DNA of 64,000 nt from Chloracidobacterium sp. Its GTDB lineage: Bacteria > Acidobacteriota > Blastocatellia > Chloracidobacteriales > Chloracidobacteriaceae. A program made the translations under genes and the position numbers. The DNA lies in contig JANWUV010000015.1 of assembly GCA_025057975.1 (NCBI GenBank), positions 1 through 64,000 of the forward strand, in the 5' to 3' direction. Below, one piece after another: positions 47,821-56,605 of this stretch. Within the stretch, counting starts at the first letter, position 1; each line of letters begins with the position of its first letter. The notes under the pieces are model-generated. The model saw only the letters and a program-made list of their open reading frames with translations, had not been told where the DNA came from and did no database searches.

Positions 47821-48411
47821 ATGATGCCTATGCTGAAACGAATGCTGAAACGAATGTGGTTGACGGCTATAGCGGCCGTTGGACTGGTCTGGTTCAGTGC
47901 TCCAGCCTACGCCCAAGATGTTCCGCAGGGCGAATTGTTCGCCGGGTTCACCTACGCGCGGCTGAACGACCTCACACCCCGCAGCCCCAGTCAGGACGCT
48001 TTCGGCTTCAACTTGCAGGGTGTGTACAACGTGAACCGCGTGCTAGGTATCGTTGGCGACTTTGGCGCACACTATGACAATGCAACGAACCTCTATACGT
48101 TTATGGCTGGACCGCGCGTCAATTTGCGGAGCGACCGCCTGACGCCCTTCGCCCACGTCCTCCTTGGCGGCGCGCGCGCTAGTCGTGTGCCGGTCAGCGG
48201 CTCGCGACCGCTCCGGTTTGACGGCGACGGCGGCTTTGCCATGGCCGTAGGCGGCGGCCTCGACGTAAAGGTTTCCGATATCGTTTCGCTGCGTCCGATT
48301 CAGGGTGAGTATATGTTCACCAAAATCGGCGGCTCCGGCAGTGTGCTGCGCGACACGCAAAGTCACCTGCGCCTGAGCTTCGGCGTCAACTTTACCTTCG
48401 GCAAAAAGTGA
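47821..48411 (+). CDS. Small outer-membrane beta-barrel protein
   Basis: 196 residues. A signal peptide (WLTAIAAVGLVWFSAPAYAQ, cleavage after AYA) is followed by an alternating beta-strand pattern: LFAGFTYARLN, the FGFNLQGVYNV and GDFGAHYD strands, a FAHVLLGGARAS strand and a C-terminal HLRLSFGVNFTFGKK. This is the OmpA/OmpW-like eight-stranded barrel architecture. Function unknown; such proteins often work as porins or surface proteins. It lies 113 bases after the receptor gene, with a hairpin between them. A strong hairpin also follows it. Confidence 0.8.
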   Translation: MMPMLKRMLKRMWLTAIAAVGLVWFSAPAYAQDVPQGELFAGFTYARLNDLTPRSPSQDAFGFNLQGVYNVNRVLGIVGDFGAHYDNATNLYTFMAGPRVNLRSDRLTPFAHVLLGGARASRVPVSGSRPLRFDGDGGFAMAVGGGLDVKVSDIVSLRPIQGEYMFTKIGGSGSVLRDTQSHLRLSFGVNFTFGKK

Positions 48412-48435
48412 CGAACCCTTGCCGAAACCAGTGGG

Positions 48436-48469
48436 CTGAAGGGCGGAAAAACCCTGTCCCGCCCTTCAG
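48436..48469. terminator. Hairpin between the convergent barrel and BtuF-like genes
   Basis: CTGAAGGGCGG (48436-48446) and CCGCCCTTCAG (48459-48469) form a perfect 11-bp stem with a 12-base loop. It lies between two convergent genes and can act on both strands, although neither side has a long T-run. Confidence 0.6.
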
Positions 48470-48593
48470 TACCTGCGCTTGCGGCGGAACGCCACCGTCA
48501 CGCCAAATGGCACCTCGAACTCGCCCTTCCATGAAGGACAACTGATTGAAATAGCGCTACGCCGAAAAAGGCCTCGGCAGGTGCCGCTAACCA

Positions 48594-49508
48594 TCAGGGC
48601 AGCGCGTTGACCGCTTGCACGATCTCCAGAACAGCGTCGGCCGTATGGTGTGACACTGTCCGCAGCGCCCGCGACGGCAGGGCAATGACGCGCTTCCGCC
48701 GGACGGCGCTCAGCGCCGCTAGTTGCGTATCATTCAACAACCGTTCCCGAAAGCCAGCGTCGGACGCAAAGCCGGTCGCTACAAAAATCACATCCGGGTC
48801 AAGCTTCAGGAGCGCCTCGGCGGAAAGCGTCGCGTTGCCCGTCAGGCCGGCGTCCGCCGCTGCGTTACGCAGCCCCGCTGCCGTCAACTTGACGTCACCC
48901 ATGGTGTCCCGCCCGGCGACCACTAGTGGCGGCGCGACATAGAGCGCCCGCAGGCCCACCCGGTCGGAACGCAGCGCCGCACGCGCCTGCGCCAGTTTGG
49001 CCCGCATGTTAGCGATGACCGCCTCGGCGCGCGCTTCCTCGCCGACCGCCCGCCCAATCCGCCGAATGTTGCCCTCAATGTCGGCCAGAGAGCGGAAGTC
49101 CTCGACGACAAGCGTCGGCGTCCCGGTCTGCTCGACCGCCCGCCGCAACTCCGCCTTCGTGTAACGCGCGAGCAGAACCAAATCCGCCCGCAGCGCCAGA
49201 ATCCGCTCCGGGTCGCGCTCCACAAATACGCTGATGCGCCGGGCAAGCTCCGCGACATAACTCGCCTCCGGGTCGGGAGCGTACTTCGACAACGCGACAA
49301 TCCGCTCCGGCTCAACCAGCGCGCACAGGATTTCATCCGTCCCAATCGAAAGCGACGCCACGCGCTGCGGTTTTGTTACGCGCGTTTGCTCCACCGCCTT
49401 TTCCCCAGTCGGTCGCGGAGCGCCGACCTGACAACCCTCCGTTGTCCAGACAACAACGGCGAGCGCGCCGGCCGCCGCCACACAGGGTGTTCTCATCCGC
49501 TCTCTCAT
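48594..49508 (-). CDS. BtuF-like periplasmic corrinoid or metal-chelate binding protein
   Basis: 304 residues. An N-terminal signal peptide (about 1-27) ends near TTEGC, a possible lipoprotein cysteine. The rest is the two-lobed fold with a helical backbone used by ABC importers for cobalamin, heme or siderophores: RVASLSIGTDEILCALVEPERIVAL, the DLVLLARYTKAELRR lobe and PDVIFVATGF. In BtuF it delivers cobalamin to BtuCD; these permease genes are not in the window. The start overlaps cobN by 4 bases. That coupling points to a corrinoid, or to cobalt, as the ligand. Confidence 0.8.
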   Translation of the reverse strand: MRERMRTPCVAAAGALAVVVWTTEGCQVGAPRPTGEKAVEQTRVTKPQRVASLSIGTDEILCALVEPERIVALSKYAPDPEASYVAELARRISVFVERDPERILALRADLVLLARYTKAELRRAVEQTGTPTLVVEDFRSLADIEGNIRRIGRAVGEEARAEAVIANMRAKLAQARAALRSDRVGLRALYVAPPLVVAGRDTMGDVKLTAAGLRNAAADAGLTGNATLSAEALLKLDPDVIFVATGFASDAGFRERLLNDTQLAALSAVRRKRVIALPSRALRTVSHHTADAVLEIVQAVNALP

Positions 49509-52500
49509 CCGGCGCTTCCCTCCCCCCGACGGTGCGCCAAGTTCTCTTCGGCCGCTGCCCGAATTGCCTCAAGCCGCGCCGTCATGGCCTCCGGTGGTTG
49601 CGCCCACAGCCCCCGACGCACAGCCTCAAGCAAGCGCGCCGCGATGTCGCGTTGCGCCCACGGATTGCTGCGCTGCAGGAACGCAGCCGTCGTCTCGTCA
49701 AACAAGTACGCCTCGGCGACGCGCTCGTACATCCAGTCCTCAACCAGCCCGGTCAGCGCACTGTAGCCAAACAGGTAATCTACCGTCGCCGCCATTTCGA
49801 GCGCCCCCTTGTAGCCGTGTTCCTGCATGGCTTGTAGCCACTTCGGGTTGGTAACGCGCGCCCGTACGACACGGCGCAACTCGTCTTGAAGCGTGCGGAC
49901 ACGCGGGCGCGTCGGATCAGCTGAATCGCCAAACAGCGTCACCGGCGCTGCGCCCCGGAGACTGCGCACCGCCGCCGCCATCCCACCGTGAAACTGCATG
50001 TAATCGTCGCTGTCGAGAATGTCATGCTCGCGGTTATCCTGATTCTGAACGGCGACCTCGCAGGCCGCCAACTGCGCGGCGAATACGTCTTCGGCGGGCG
50101 CGCCGTACGCCCCGTTGGCGTAGGCGTAGCCGCTCCAGCGCAGGTAAATCGCTGCCAGGTCCTCGCGCGATTCCCATGCGCCTTCCGTAATGGCCGAAAG
50201 AATGCCGACGCCGTACACGCCCGGCTGGTTGGAAAAGAGCCGAAAACGCGCGCGCCGGCGGGCCTCGTCCGGCGACTCGCCGGCCGCCAGTCGGCGGGCT
50301 TCATCGGCGCGGACGCGCTTGCGTACGGCGTTCCACTCATCGGGTTCGTCAGCGTCCGCCGCCAAGTTGACAGCTTCATCCAGCAACGCCAGCACATTTG
50401 GAAAAGCGTCGCGGAAAAAGCCGGAGACGCGCATCACCACGTCCACGCGAGGACGCCGGAGGGTTTCAACCGGCAAGAGCTTGAGTCCCGCCAAGCGCCG
50501 GTTCCCCACCTGCCAAACTGGCTCGACGCCCAACAGCCACAACGCCTGCGCTACGTCGTCGCCCTGCGTCCGCATGTTGGATGTCCCCCACAGCGTCAGT
50601 CCGACGACTTCCGGGAAGCGCCCCTGTTGGCGAACATAGGTCGTCAGCAGGGCGTCGCCCAATCGCCGTCCGACCTGCCAGGCGAAAGGCGACGGAACGG
50701 CGCGGATGTCCACGGCGTAGAAGTTGCGTCCCGTCGGCAGAATGTCCGGCGTCCCGCGCGTCGGCGCGCCGGAAGGTCCCGGCGGCACGGCGCGTCCGTC
50801 GAGGCCGGCCAGAAGGTTCGTGATCTCGTCCGGGGTTTGCCGGAGACGCGGGACAATATCCTCCGCCAGATACGTCAGCACACACCGCATCGCCGACGCC
50901 GCTTCAGGCGGCGACGGTAGGGCGACGGCCGCCGGGTCGAAGTTGCGCTCGACAAGTTCCTGAACCAGGCGTCGCACAGCGGCGTCAAGCGCGCGGCGCA
51001 GCCTCCCAACGCTCGTCATAGGCGCGTCATCAAAACCCGCCAGCCACGGCGGCGTCGCCTCCGGCGGCCATGGCGCGTCACTGGGACGGTCAAAGATGTC
51101 CTCCGGCAGCCCCAAATCGCGCGCCAACGCCGCCGGCAGTCCCAGTCGGGGCGGCGTCGTCTGCCGCGCCAGCGCGCAGAGCATGTCCGTCAGCCGATCG
51201 CCGGCCGGCGCTTCGCCGAAGACATGCAAACCGTGACGAATCTGTATCTCGCCAAGGTCGCAGAGGTAGCCGTCCAGCTTCTTCAGAAACGCGCCGATTT
51301 CATCCTCATCGGGACGGATTTCATAGCCGAGATCGCGGTGGAGATGGGCGGCGACCACCGCCTCCCAAATAGCGTCAATGATGAGCGGACGTTTTTCCGG
51401 GTCGAGTTGGTCGGCGCGGGCCAACTCGGTCAAGAGCGCCTGCAACGGGGCTAACTCGCCTTCACGGTCAACTTCCGCCTGCGTCATCGGCGGCGGCAGA
51501 TGGCTGACGATGCAAGCATGCCACCGCCGCTTCGCCTGCAATCCCTCGCCCGGATCGCCGACCAGAAACGGGTAAAACACCGGCGTATCCGTCAGAACAA
51601 GCTGCGGATAACAACCGCCGGACAACCCCAGCGCCTTGCCCGGCAGCCACTCCGCCGTGCCGTGCTTGCCGCAGTGGATGACGGCGTCCGCGCCAAACAC
51701 GTCGCGCAGCCAGTGATAGACGGCCAAGTAGTGATGCGGCGGGACGAGTTCTCCGCTGTGGTAAAGCGCCTGCGTGTTGTCGCCATAGCCGCGCGGCGGC
51801 TGGATCATCACCAACACGTTCCCGTAGCGCCGCGCAGCAATGTAGCCCACCTCCCCCGCCGTCATGACCGTACCGGGCGGCTCACCCCACGTCGCCCGCA
51901 ATTGTGCTTGGTTGTCGGGCGGCAGCGCGGCGAACCACGCGCGGTAATCATCCGCCCGGTATTGCGCAAAAGCGTGTGCAGCCTGTTCTTCGGACAACGC
52001 CGGCGCTTCGTAGCCGCCCTGCGCCAGTAACTCGCCCATCAGAGCGTCGCCAGTCGGCGGCAGGTCGCCGACCGTATAGCCCGCGTCGCGTAACGCGCGC
52101 AGGATGTTCAGCACCGACGCCGGCGTATCGAGACCGACAGCGCTCCCGACGCGCCCGTTGCGGTTGGCGAAGTTAGTCAGCACAATCGCCAATCGCTTCT
52201 CGGCGTTCGGCCGGTCGCGCAGCCTTGCCCACCGGACAGCCAGCCGCGCCACGGCGTCAGCCTGTTCGGGAAGCGCCGCCAGACGCGCGCCGGCCGCGTC
52301 CGACTCGCGCGCGCCAACGACCGTCGTGATGATGCGCCCGTCAAATTCCGCCATGACGACCTTCATCGCGGCGTCAAGCGGCGTCAGTCCCTGGGCGCTC
52401 GCGCGCCAGTCGGCGACGGTTTCGCCGCTGGTGATCGCCTGAATGACCGGGATGCCTAGCGCGTGCAGCGCCTCGGCCGCGCCGCCTGTGGCGTACGTCA

Positions 52501-53437
52501 GCCGCTCCGTACGTGCGAGGTCGGCGACGGCGTAGCTCAGCAGGCTGACAATGACGTGAACGCGCGGGCGGCCGTTGTCGCTGAAGTAGCGCGCGAAGAT
52601 GTCCGGCAAGCCGTCGGCGCGTTCTTTCTCATCGCGCAGGCTGTAGCAAAACACCGGCAGGACGTTGCCGCCCGCCGCCTCGACGGCCGAAATGAGCGCG
52701 TCCACAACGGCTAAATCGCCGCTTTGCCAGTAAGCGCGATAAAACGCCACCCCGACGGCCGGACGGTCGGAACGCCAGTAAGCACGCTGGAAGTCGGCGA
52801 CCGGCATCCGCGCCGTCGCGTCTCGGTCGGTCGCTTGCGGGTGGTACAGCCCCGTCAAGGGTGCTTCCTGCGGCGGCGCAAAGCCAAACGTTGTTCCCAA
52901 CAGGCGGTCGGCCGTGTAGCACAACGCCTGCGCGTAGTTTTCGACACCGCCCGCGGTACAGTACGCCAACAATCGCTCAACCACATCCACACCGACGGTT
53001 GAGCGCGCAAGCAACGCCGCATCGGAACGGCTGTCGCCCGGAAGCGCGACAACGCGGCAGCCGGTTTCACGGTGCAATTGGTCAAGCCGGTCAAAACCTT
53101 CCGCAAAGTAGGCGACGCCGCCCAAAATCCGGGCAATGACGATCTTGGCTGTCGGCGCAATGTCGGCAAGAAACCGGTCAAGGTCGGCCGTCCGCTGGAG
53201 CGCCCGCAGTGTTTGTGTCTGTACGACCGGGAAATTTTGCGGCAACCGCTTTCGGGCTTCGGCGACCAGACGCAGTTCCGTGTCGGACGCCGAGATGAAC
53301 ACGATGTCCGGTTTGGCGGCGTAAAGCTTGGTTGTATGGTCGTCCCGGCAGCCTGTCGCAACAGCAGGTTCGCAGGTGAAGGCGAGTTTGTTGTTGAGTG
53401 GCGCGTCGTTGTCGGTTGATGGATGGTAAAAGCCCAT
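49505..53437 (-). CDS. cobN: Cobaltochelatase large subunit CobN
   Basis: 1310 residues of the CobN/BchH family. The family blocks are IARILGGVAYFAEGFDRLDQL, a LPGDSRSDAAL segment, KHGTAEWLPGKALGLSGGCY, the DPGEGLQAKRR motif and the C-terminal VDYLFGYSALTGLVEDWMYE. The features fit CobN (cobalt insertion into hydrogenobyrinate a,c-diamide) better than the magnesium-chelatase BchH: the N-terminal region and overlap with a btuF-like gene point that way. CobN needs an AAA+ motor (CobST or BchID-like), which is not in the window. The start at 53437 has only a weak ribosome site. A 20-bp motif repeated upstream of the pirin gene lies 48 bases before it. Confidence 0.92.
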   Translation of the reverse strand: MGFYHPSTDNDAPLNNKLAFTCEPAVATGCRDDHTTKLYAAKPDIVFISASDTELRLVAEARKRLPQNFPVVQTQTLRALQRTADLDRFLADIAPTAKIVIARILGGVAYFAEGFDRLDQLHRETGCRVVALPGDSRSDAALLARSTVGVDVVERLLAYCTAGGVENYAQALCYTADRLLGTTFGFAPPQEAPLTGLYHPQATDRDATARMPVADFQRAYWRSDRPAVGVAFYRAYWQSGDLAVVDALISAVEAAGGNVLPVFCYSLRDEKERADGLPDIFARYFSDNGRPRVHVIVSLLSYAVADLARTERLTYATGGAAEALHALGIPVIQAITSGETVADWRASAQGLTPLDAAMKVVMAEFDGRIITTVVGARESDAAGARLAALPEQADAVARLAVRWARLRDRPNAEKRLAIVLTNFANRNGRVGSAVGLDTPASVLNILRALRDAGYTVGDLPPTGDALMGELLAQGGYEAPALSEEQAAHAFAQYRADDYRAWFAALPPDNQAQLRATWGEPPGTVMTAGEVGYIAARRYGNVLVMIQPPRGYGDNTQALYHSGELVPPHHYLAVYHWLRDVFGADAVIHCGKHGTAEWLPGKALGLSGGCYPQLVLTDTPVFYPFLVGDPGEGLQAKRRWHACIVSHLPPPMTQAEVDREGELAPLQALLTELARADQLDPEKRPLIIDAIWEAVVAAHLHRDLGYEIRPDEDEIGAFLKKLDGYLCDLGEIQIRHGLHVFGEAPAGDRLTDMLCALARQTTPPRLGLPAALARDLGLPEDIFDRPSDAPWPPEATPPWLAGFDDAPMTSVGRLRRALDAAVRRLVQELVERNFDPAAVALPSPPEAASAMRCVLTYLAEDIVPRLRQTPDEITNLLAGLDGRAVPPGPSGAPTRGTPDILPTGRNFYAVDIRAVPSPFAWQVGRRLGDALLTTYVRQQGRFPEVVGLTLWGTSNMRTQGDDVAQALWLLGVEPVWQVGNRRLAGLKLLPVETLRRPRVDVVMRVSGFFRDAFPNVLALLDEAVNLAADADEPDEWNAVRKRVRADEARRLAAGESPDEARRRARFRLFSNQPGVYGVGILSAITEGAWESREDLAAIYLRWSGYAYANGAYGAPAEDVFAAQLAACEVAVQNQDNREHDILDSDDYMQFHGGMAAAVRSLRGAAPVTLFGDSADPTRPRVRTLQDELRRVVRARVTNPKWLQAMQEHGYKGALEMAATVDYLFGYSALTGLVEDWMYERVAEAYLFDETTAAFLQRSNPWAQRDIAARLLEAVRRGLWAQPPEAMTARLEAIRAAAEENLAHRRGEGSAG

Positions 53438-53484
53438 GGTGTTTCCGAGTTTTCTTGGGAATCAAAGGCTTGTGTCACTCTAGA

Positions 53485-53504
53485 AACGTTATCAGACGAA
53501 TGTC
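53485..53504. promoter_or_regulatory. First copy of a 20-bp motif, between cobN and marR
   Basis: AACGTTATCAGACGAATGTC. An identical 20-base copy lies at 54021-54040. It is in the divergent region that separates cobN (start 53437) and the MarR gene (start 53603), so a regulator bound here could affect both. MarR proteins usually control their own gene, which makes this a candidate operator. Confidence 0.6.
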
Positions 53505-53602
53505 TTCCTCGTACCTTGCCCAAAGCACGTCCCAGCTTGCTTGCAGCTTACGCCCCCCCCCTCACAACAAAAAACTGCGCGCCGCACCAAGGCTTTCAAC
53601 GG

Positions 53603-54022
53603 ATGGCCGCGAACGCGAGCAAGTCTTCCTTACCATCCTTAAAAAGCGCCGACGCGCTCACGACGGCTTTCGCGGACTTTCTGAAAGCATGCGACCTGAC
53701 GCCCGTGCAGTACAACGTGCTGCGCATCCTGCGCGGGGCGGGCGACGACGGCGCAACCTGTCACGACATCGCCGCTCGTCTTATCACCCGCGATCCCGAC
53801 GTAACGCGCCTGCTTGACCGGCTTGAGCACAAAGGACTCGTCCGCCGCCGCCGTGACGACCATGACCGCCGGGTGGTCAAGGCGACACTCACGGCGGAAG
53901 GTCTGGCGCTCGTCAACCAACTTGACCAGCCCGTACGCGACTGGCACGCCGACCACTTTGGTCACTTCTCCCCCGCTGAGCGGCGGACGCTGCTGGCATT
54001 ACTAGCACGGGTAACATCTTAA
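53603..54022 (+). CDS. MarR family transcriptional regulator
   Basis: 139 residues from the ATG at 53603; the open frame goes back to 53423 but without conserved sequence. It has the winged-helix core: LTPVQYNVLRILRGAG, the TCHDIAARLITRDPDVTRLLDRLEHKGLV recognition helix region (quoted in part: RDPDVTRLLDRLEHKGL) and the wing with RRRDDHDRRVVKATLT. It should bind DNA as a dimer and respond to a small ligand or oxidant. It lies between cobN and the pirin gene, and identical 20-bp motifs occur before and after it. The pirin gene is the most likely target. Confidence 0.88.
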   Translation: MAANASKSSLPSLKSADALTTAFADFLKACDLTPVQYNVLRILRGAGDDGATCHDIAARLITRDPDVTRLLDRLEHKGLVRRRRDDHDRRVVKATLTAEGLALVNQLDQPVRDWHADHFGHFSPAERRTLLALLARVTS

Positions 54023-54040
54023 CGTTATCAGACGAATGTC
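54021..54040. promoter_or_regulatory. Second copy of the 20-bp motif, upstream of the pirin gene
   Basis: AACGTTATCAGACGAATGTC, identical to 53485-53504, starts at the last bases of the marR gene. It is about 90 bases before the pirin gene start. Together with the direct repeat at 54075-54104 it forms a probable control region. Confidence 0.6.
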
Positions 54041-54074
54041 GCTCCAAATCGTCACCGCGCTCATTTTCCGAACC

Positions 54075-54104
54075 AAATGTCGTTTGAACAAATATCGTCT
54101 AAAC
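54075..54104. promoter_or_regulatory. Tandem 15-bp direct repeat upstream of the pirin gene
   Basis: AAATGTCGTTTGAAC (54075-54089) is followed immediately by AAATATCGTCTAAAC (54090-54104), matching at 12 of 15 positions. The core AATGTCG is shared with the end of the 20-bp motif and following base at 54021. A tandem operator or overlapping half-sites for the MarR protein are plausible. The ribosome site AAAGGAGG follows directly. Confidence 0.45.
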
Positions 54105-54127
54105 CTAAAAGGAGGACATGAGAAACG

Positions 54128-54826
54128 ATGCTGACCATACGCAAAAGCAATGATCGCGGCCACGCCGACTACGGCTGGCTCAACACCCATCACACCTTTT
54201 CCTTCGCCGACTACTATGACCCAAACTGGATGGGCTTTCGGACGCTGCGCGTTCTCAATGAAGACCGTGTCGCGCCCGGGGCCGGCTTCGGCATGCACGG
54301 CCACCGCGATATGGAAATTGTGACCTACGTGCTGGACGGCGCGCTCCGCCACACCGACTCCATGGGCAACACGTCCGTTCTCCGGCGCGGCGACCTACAA
54401 CGTATGACCGCCGGCACGGGCGTCCGGCATAGCGAAATGAACGCCTCCGCAACCGAGCCGGTGCATTTTGTGCAAATTTGGATTCTGCCGGAACGCACCG
54501 GACTGCCGCCAAGTTACCAAGAACTGTCTCTGCAGTACGACTCGTCGCACGGCGCATTCCGTCGTGTCGTATCACCTGACGCCCGGCCGGGCGAACTCAA
54601 GATTCACCAAGACGCCCACATCTGGCTGGCGACACTCGCCGCCGGACAAAGCGCCGCGCATCAGCTTGCGCCGGGACGCAGCGCGTGGGTACAGATGCTG
54701 CGCGGCGCGGCGACGGTCAACAGCGTGACGCTCACCGCCGGGGACGGCCTCGCCGTACAGAACAAACGCCGGCTGACCTTTGACGCATCCATGGAAAGCG
54801 AAATCATGCTGCTTGACCTAGCCTGA
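54128..54826 (+). CDS. Pirin family protein (quercetin 2,3-dioxygenase-like)
   Basis: 232 residues, double cupin. The N-terminal start RKSNDRGHADYGWLNTHHTFSF is a pirin hallmark. The metal-binding His/Glu set is in GFGMHGHRDMEIVTYVLDG (two His, one Glu), with a further His in RHSEMNA. The second cupin (about 140-232) includes the SAAHQLAPGRSAWVQMLRG stretch. Bacterial pirins bind iron, and some oxidise quercetin or modulate partner proteins; the natural substrate here is unknown. It follows the MarR gene by 105 bases with candidate operators between. Confidence 0.93.
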   Translation: MLTIRKSNDRGHADYGWLNTHHTFSFADYYDPNWMGFRTLRVLNEDRVAPGAGFGMHGHRDMEIVTYVLDGALRHTDSMGNTSVLRRGDLQRMTAGTGVRHSEMNASATEPVHFVQIWILPERTGLPPSYQELSLQYDSSHGAFRRVVSPDARPGELKIHQDAHIWLATLAAGQSAAHQLAPGRSAWVQMLRGAATVNSVTLTAGDGLAVQNKRRLTFDASMESEIMLLDLA

Positions 54827-54930
54827 CGGCTTTTCCAAAAACGGGCGCCGCGCTGCACGGCGGAATCCTCCCCGCATGCATGGCGACGCCCGCACAGGTT
54901 ACCACCGCCCCACATGATAAGGATCAACCC

Positions 54931-55674
54931 ATGCTTTTGCGCACTTTGCTGATGTTCTTTATGACACTCGCCGTCGGCGCGGCGGCTTCCGCTCAGAATC
55001 CCCGTCCCGCCGACCCCGACTGGTATGACTATGAACAAGTCGGCCGTGAGCCGACGATTAACGGCCGCCCGGCGCGGGATAAAATCCGTGATTATGAACA
55101 ACGCGCCGGGGCGATCTTTTCCGACCGGCCGGTGACGCGCCGTGGGACTCGCCCGACGGACACGCCGCGTCGCGGCCCACTTCGTCGGACGACGGCGTAC
55201 CGCCCGGTCGCCGCCATGCTGGCGCCGGATATTCTGGCGCAGTCGGCCGACGGCGACCCGGACGAAGTTCGCCGGTTCTACGAAAACGCTTTGCGTGAAT
55301 ACCGGCGCGGGATGGTTGAGCAAGGATGGCCTGTCGAGGATGTCGCCGCCGCCATGACACTCTACCTCAACAACCACTACACCATCGTGTTTGGAACGCC
55401 GATGCCGCCGGGCGTTCCCTATGCGTTTTATGAACTCTTCTCCGATATTTTGCTCAACGACGCGGACTTCCTCGCCTCCGACGATCGAGAGCGGCAAACG
55501 TTGGCCGAGTCCCTGGCTATCTTGGCGACGGCCATCAACTCGCAGTATGAGTTCGCCGATGGGCTGGAACGCGAACGCATTCGCCGCCAAGCGCGCGCCA
55601 ACTTAGAGTCATTTACGGGCCAAACGGCTGAGGAATTTCGCGAGCTGGTCGATGCCATCCGCAACCGGTTGTGA
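54931..55674 (+). CDS. Secreted protein of unknown function (DUF6683-like)
   Basis: 247 residues from the ATG at 54931 (AAGGA upstream). A signal peptide (about 1-21, cleavage after ASA) is followed by a Pro/Arg-rich linker with tyrosines (DPDWYDYEQ) and a helical domain from about 90. That domain has YRPVAAMLAPDILAQSADGD, the EYRRGMVEQGWPVEDVAAAM helix, NNHYTIVFGTPMPPG and a C-terminal FTGQTAEEFRELVDAI. The layout is like that of a family I know only as DUF6683. It should be periplasmic or exported; no catalytic motif is visible. Confidence 0.68.
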   Translation: MLLRTLLMFFMTLAVGAAASAQNPRPADPDWYDYEQVGREPTINGRPARDKIRDYEQRAGAIFSDRPVTRRGTRPTDTPRRGPLRRTTAYRPVAAMLAPDILAQSADGDPDEVRRFYENALREYRRGMVEQGWPVEDVAAAMTLYLNNHYTIVFGTPMPPGVPYAFYELFSDILLNDADFLASDDRERQTLAESLAILATAINSQYEFADGLERERIRRQARANLESFTGQTAEEFRELVDAIRNRL

Positions 55675-55752
55675 GTTTTTTTTGACACTGTGGCGGCACA
55701 CCGCAGCTTAAACTTGCTTACACTACGGACTTACCTTACGGAGCCGACACGT

Positions 55753-56430
55753 ATGACTTACAGGCTGACGACGCCGGCGCTGGCTTTGGCGCTCGGCTTG
55801 ACCTTGGCGACGACGGCGATTGCGCAGAAGAAGCCAGCTAGCAAGAAAACCGCTCACGGCAAAACCACTGCGCAGACGCCGGCCACTGGGGAAACCCAGC
55901 TGTACTGGATTCGAGAACAGGGCAAGTACGGCTACATTGACCACACAGGCAAGGTCGTCATCCCACCGCAGTACGAAAACACCTTCGGCTTTAGTGAAGG
56001 GTTGGCCGGCGTCCGCCTCAACGGCAAACACGGCTACATTGACCGCACCGGTCAACTCGTCATTCCAGCCATCTTTGATGACACGTATGTTTTCAAGGAA
56101 GGTTTGGCCTGGGTCAAGCAGAATGGCAAATACGGCTACATTGACCCCACGGGCAAGGTCGTCATCCCGCTGCAGTTTGACGACGCCATGAGCTTCTCTG
56201 AAGGGCTGGCGGCCGTAAAGGTGGGCAAGCTGTACGGCTACATTGACCGAACGGGCAAGTTGGTGATTCCGGCGCAGTTTTCCCATGTCCACCGTTTCAT
56301 CGGCGGCGTCGCTCAGGTTGTTATAGACGGACGGTACGCCTACATTGACCGGACAGGCCGCGTCATCTGGCTCCAGAAAGATGGCTTCAGGGAACAGCCC
56401 GGAAGCGACGAGCATCGGCATCAACACTGA
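55753..56430 (+). CDS. Secreted WG-repeat protein
   Basis: 225 residues from the ATG at 55753. A signal peptide (TPALALALGLTLATTAIAQ) and a Lys/Thr-rich linker precede four to five WG repeats of about 34 residues. Each reads roughly KYGYIDxTGKVVIPPQFDxxxxFSEGLAxVK; glycine and tyrosine take the place of the usual Trp-Gly in most copies. WG repeats form beta-rich binding surfaces, and the repeat protein should lie outside the inner membrane. Its ligand is unknown. The gene end overlaps only the extended, non-preferred frame of the next gene. Confidence 0.82.
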   Translation: MTYRLTTPALALALGLTLATTAIAQKKPASKKTAHGKTTAQTPATGETQLYWIREQGKYGYIDHTGKVVIPPQYENTFGFSEGLAGVRLNGKHGYIDRTGQLVIPAIFDDTYVFKEGLAWVKQNGKYGYIDPTGKVVIPLQFDDAMSFSEGLAAVKVGKLYGYIDRTGKLVIPAQFSHVHRFIGGVAQVVIDGRYAYIDRTGRVIWLQKDGFREQPGSDEHRHQH

Positions 56431-56605
56431 CGGCCGCACCGGACGCCAGTCGAGCCGCCCTGCAGGGGCGCATGCCGGTATGGCGCGGTCTTTGCTCCGT
56501 TGTGGGTGTTACGCAGCGACACCGCCTATGCTGCCGCAACGCGACCCGCGACAGCTTCTGCAGGCCGCCGACGAGTTCGAAAAACAACGTATTGGGGTAC
56601 ACGCT

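Noticed and set aside
49988-50920. 310-codon plus-strand frame opposite cobN
   Set aside because: Antisense shadow of cobN; no recognisable domain.
49505-53437. Reading the large chelatase as the magnesium chelatase subunit BchH
   Set aside because: Size could fit both, but the ARILGGVAYF and LPGDSRSD blocks and the overlap with a BtuF-like gene favour CobN.
54118-54153. 11-codon upstream frame (ATG at 54118) before pirin as a leader peptide
   Set aside because: The GGAGG lies only two bases from this ATG, too close for efficient initiation; the pirin ATG at 54128 is the better start.
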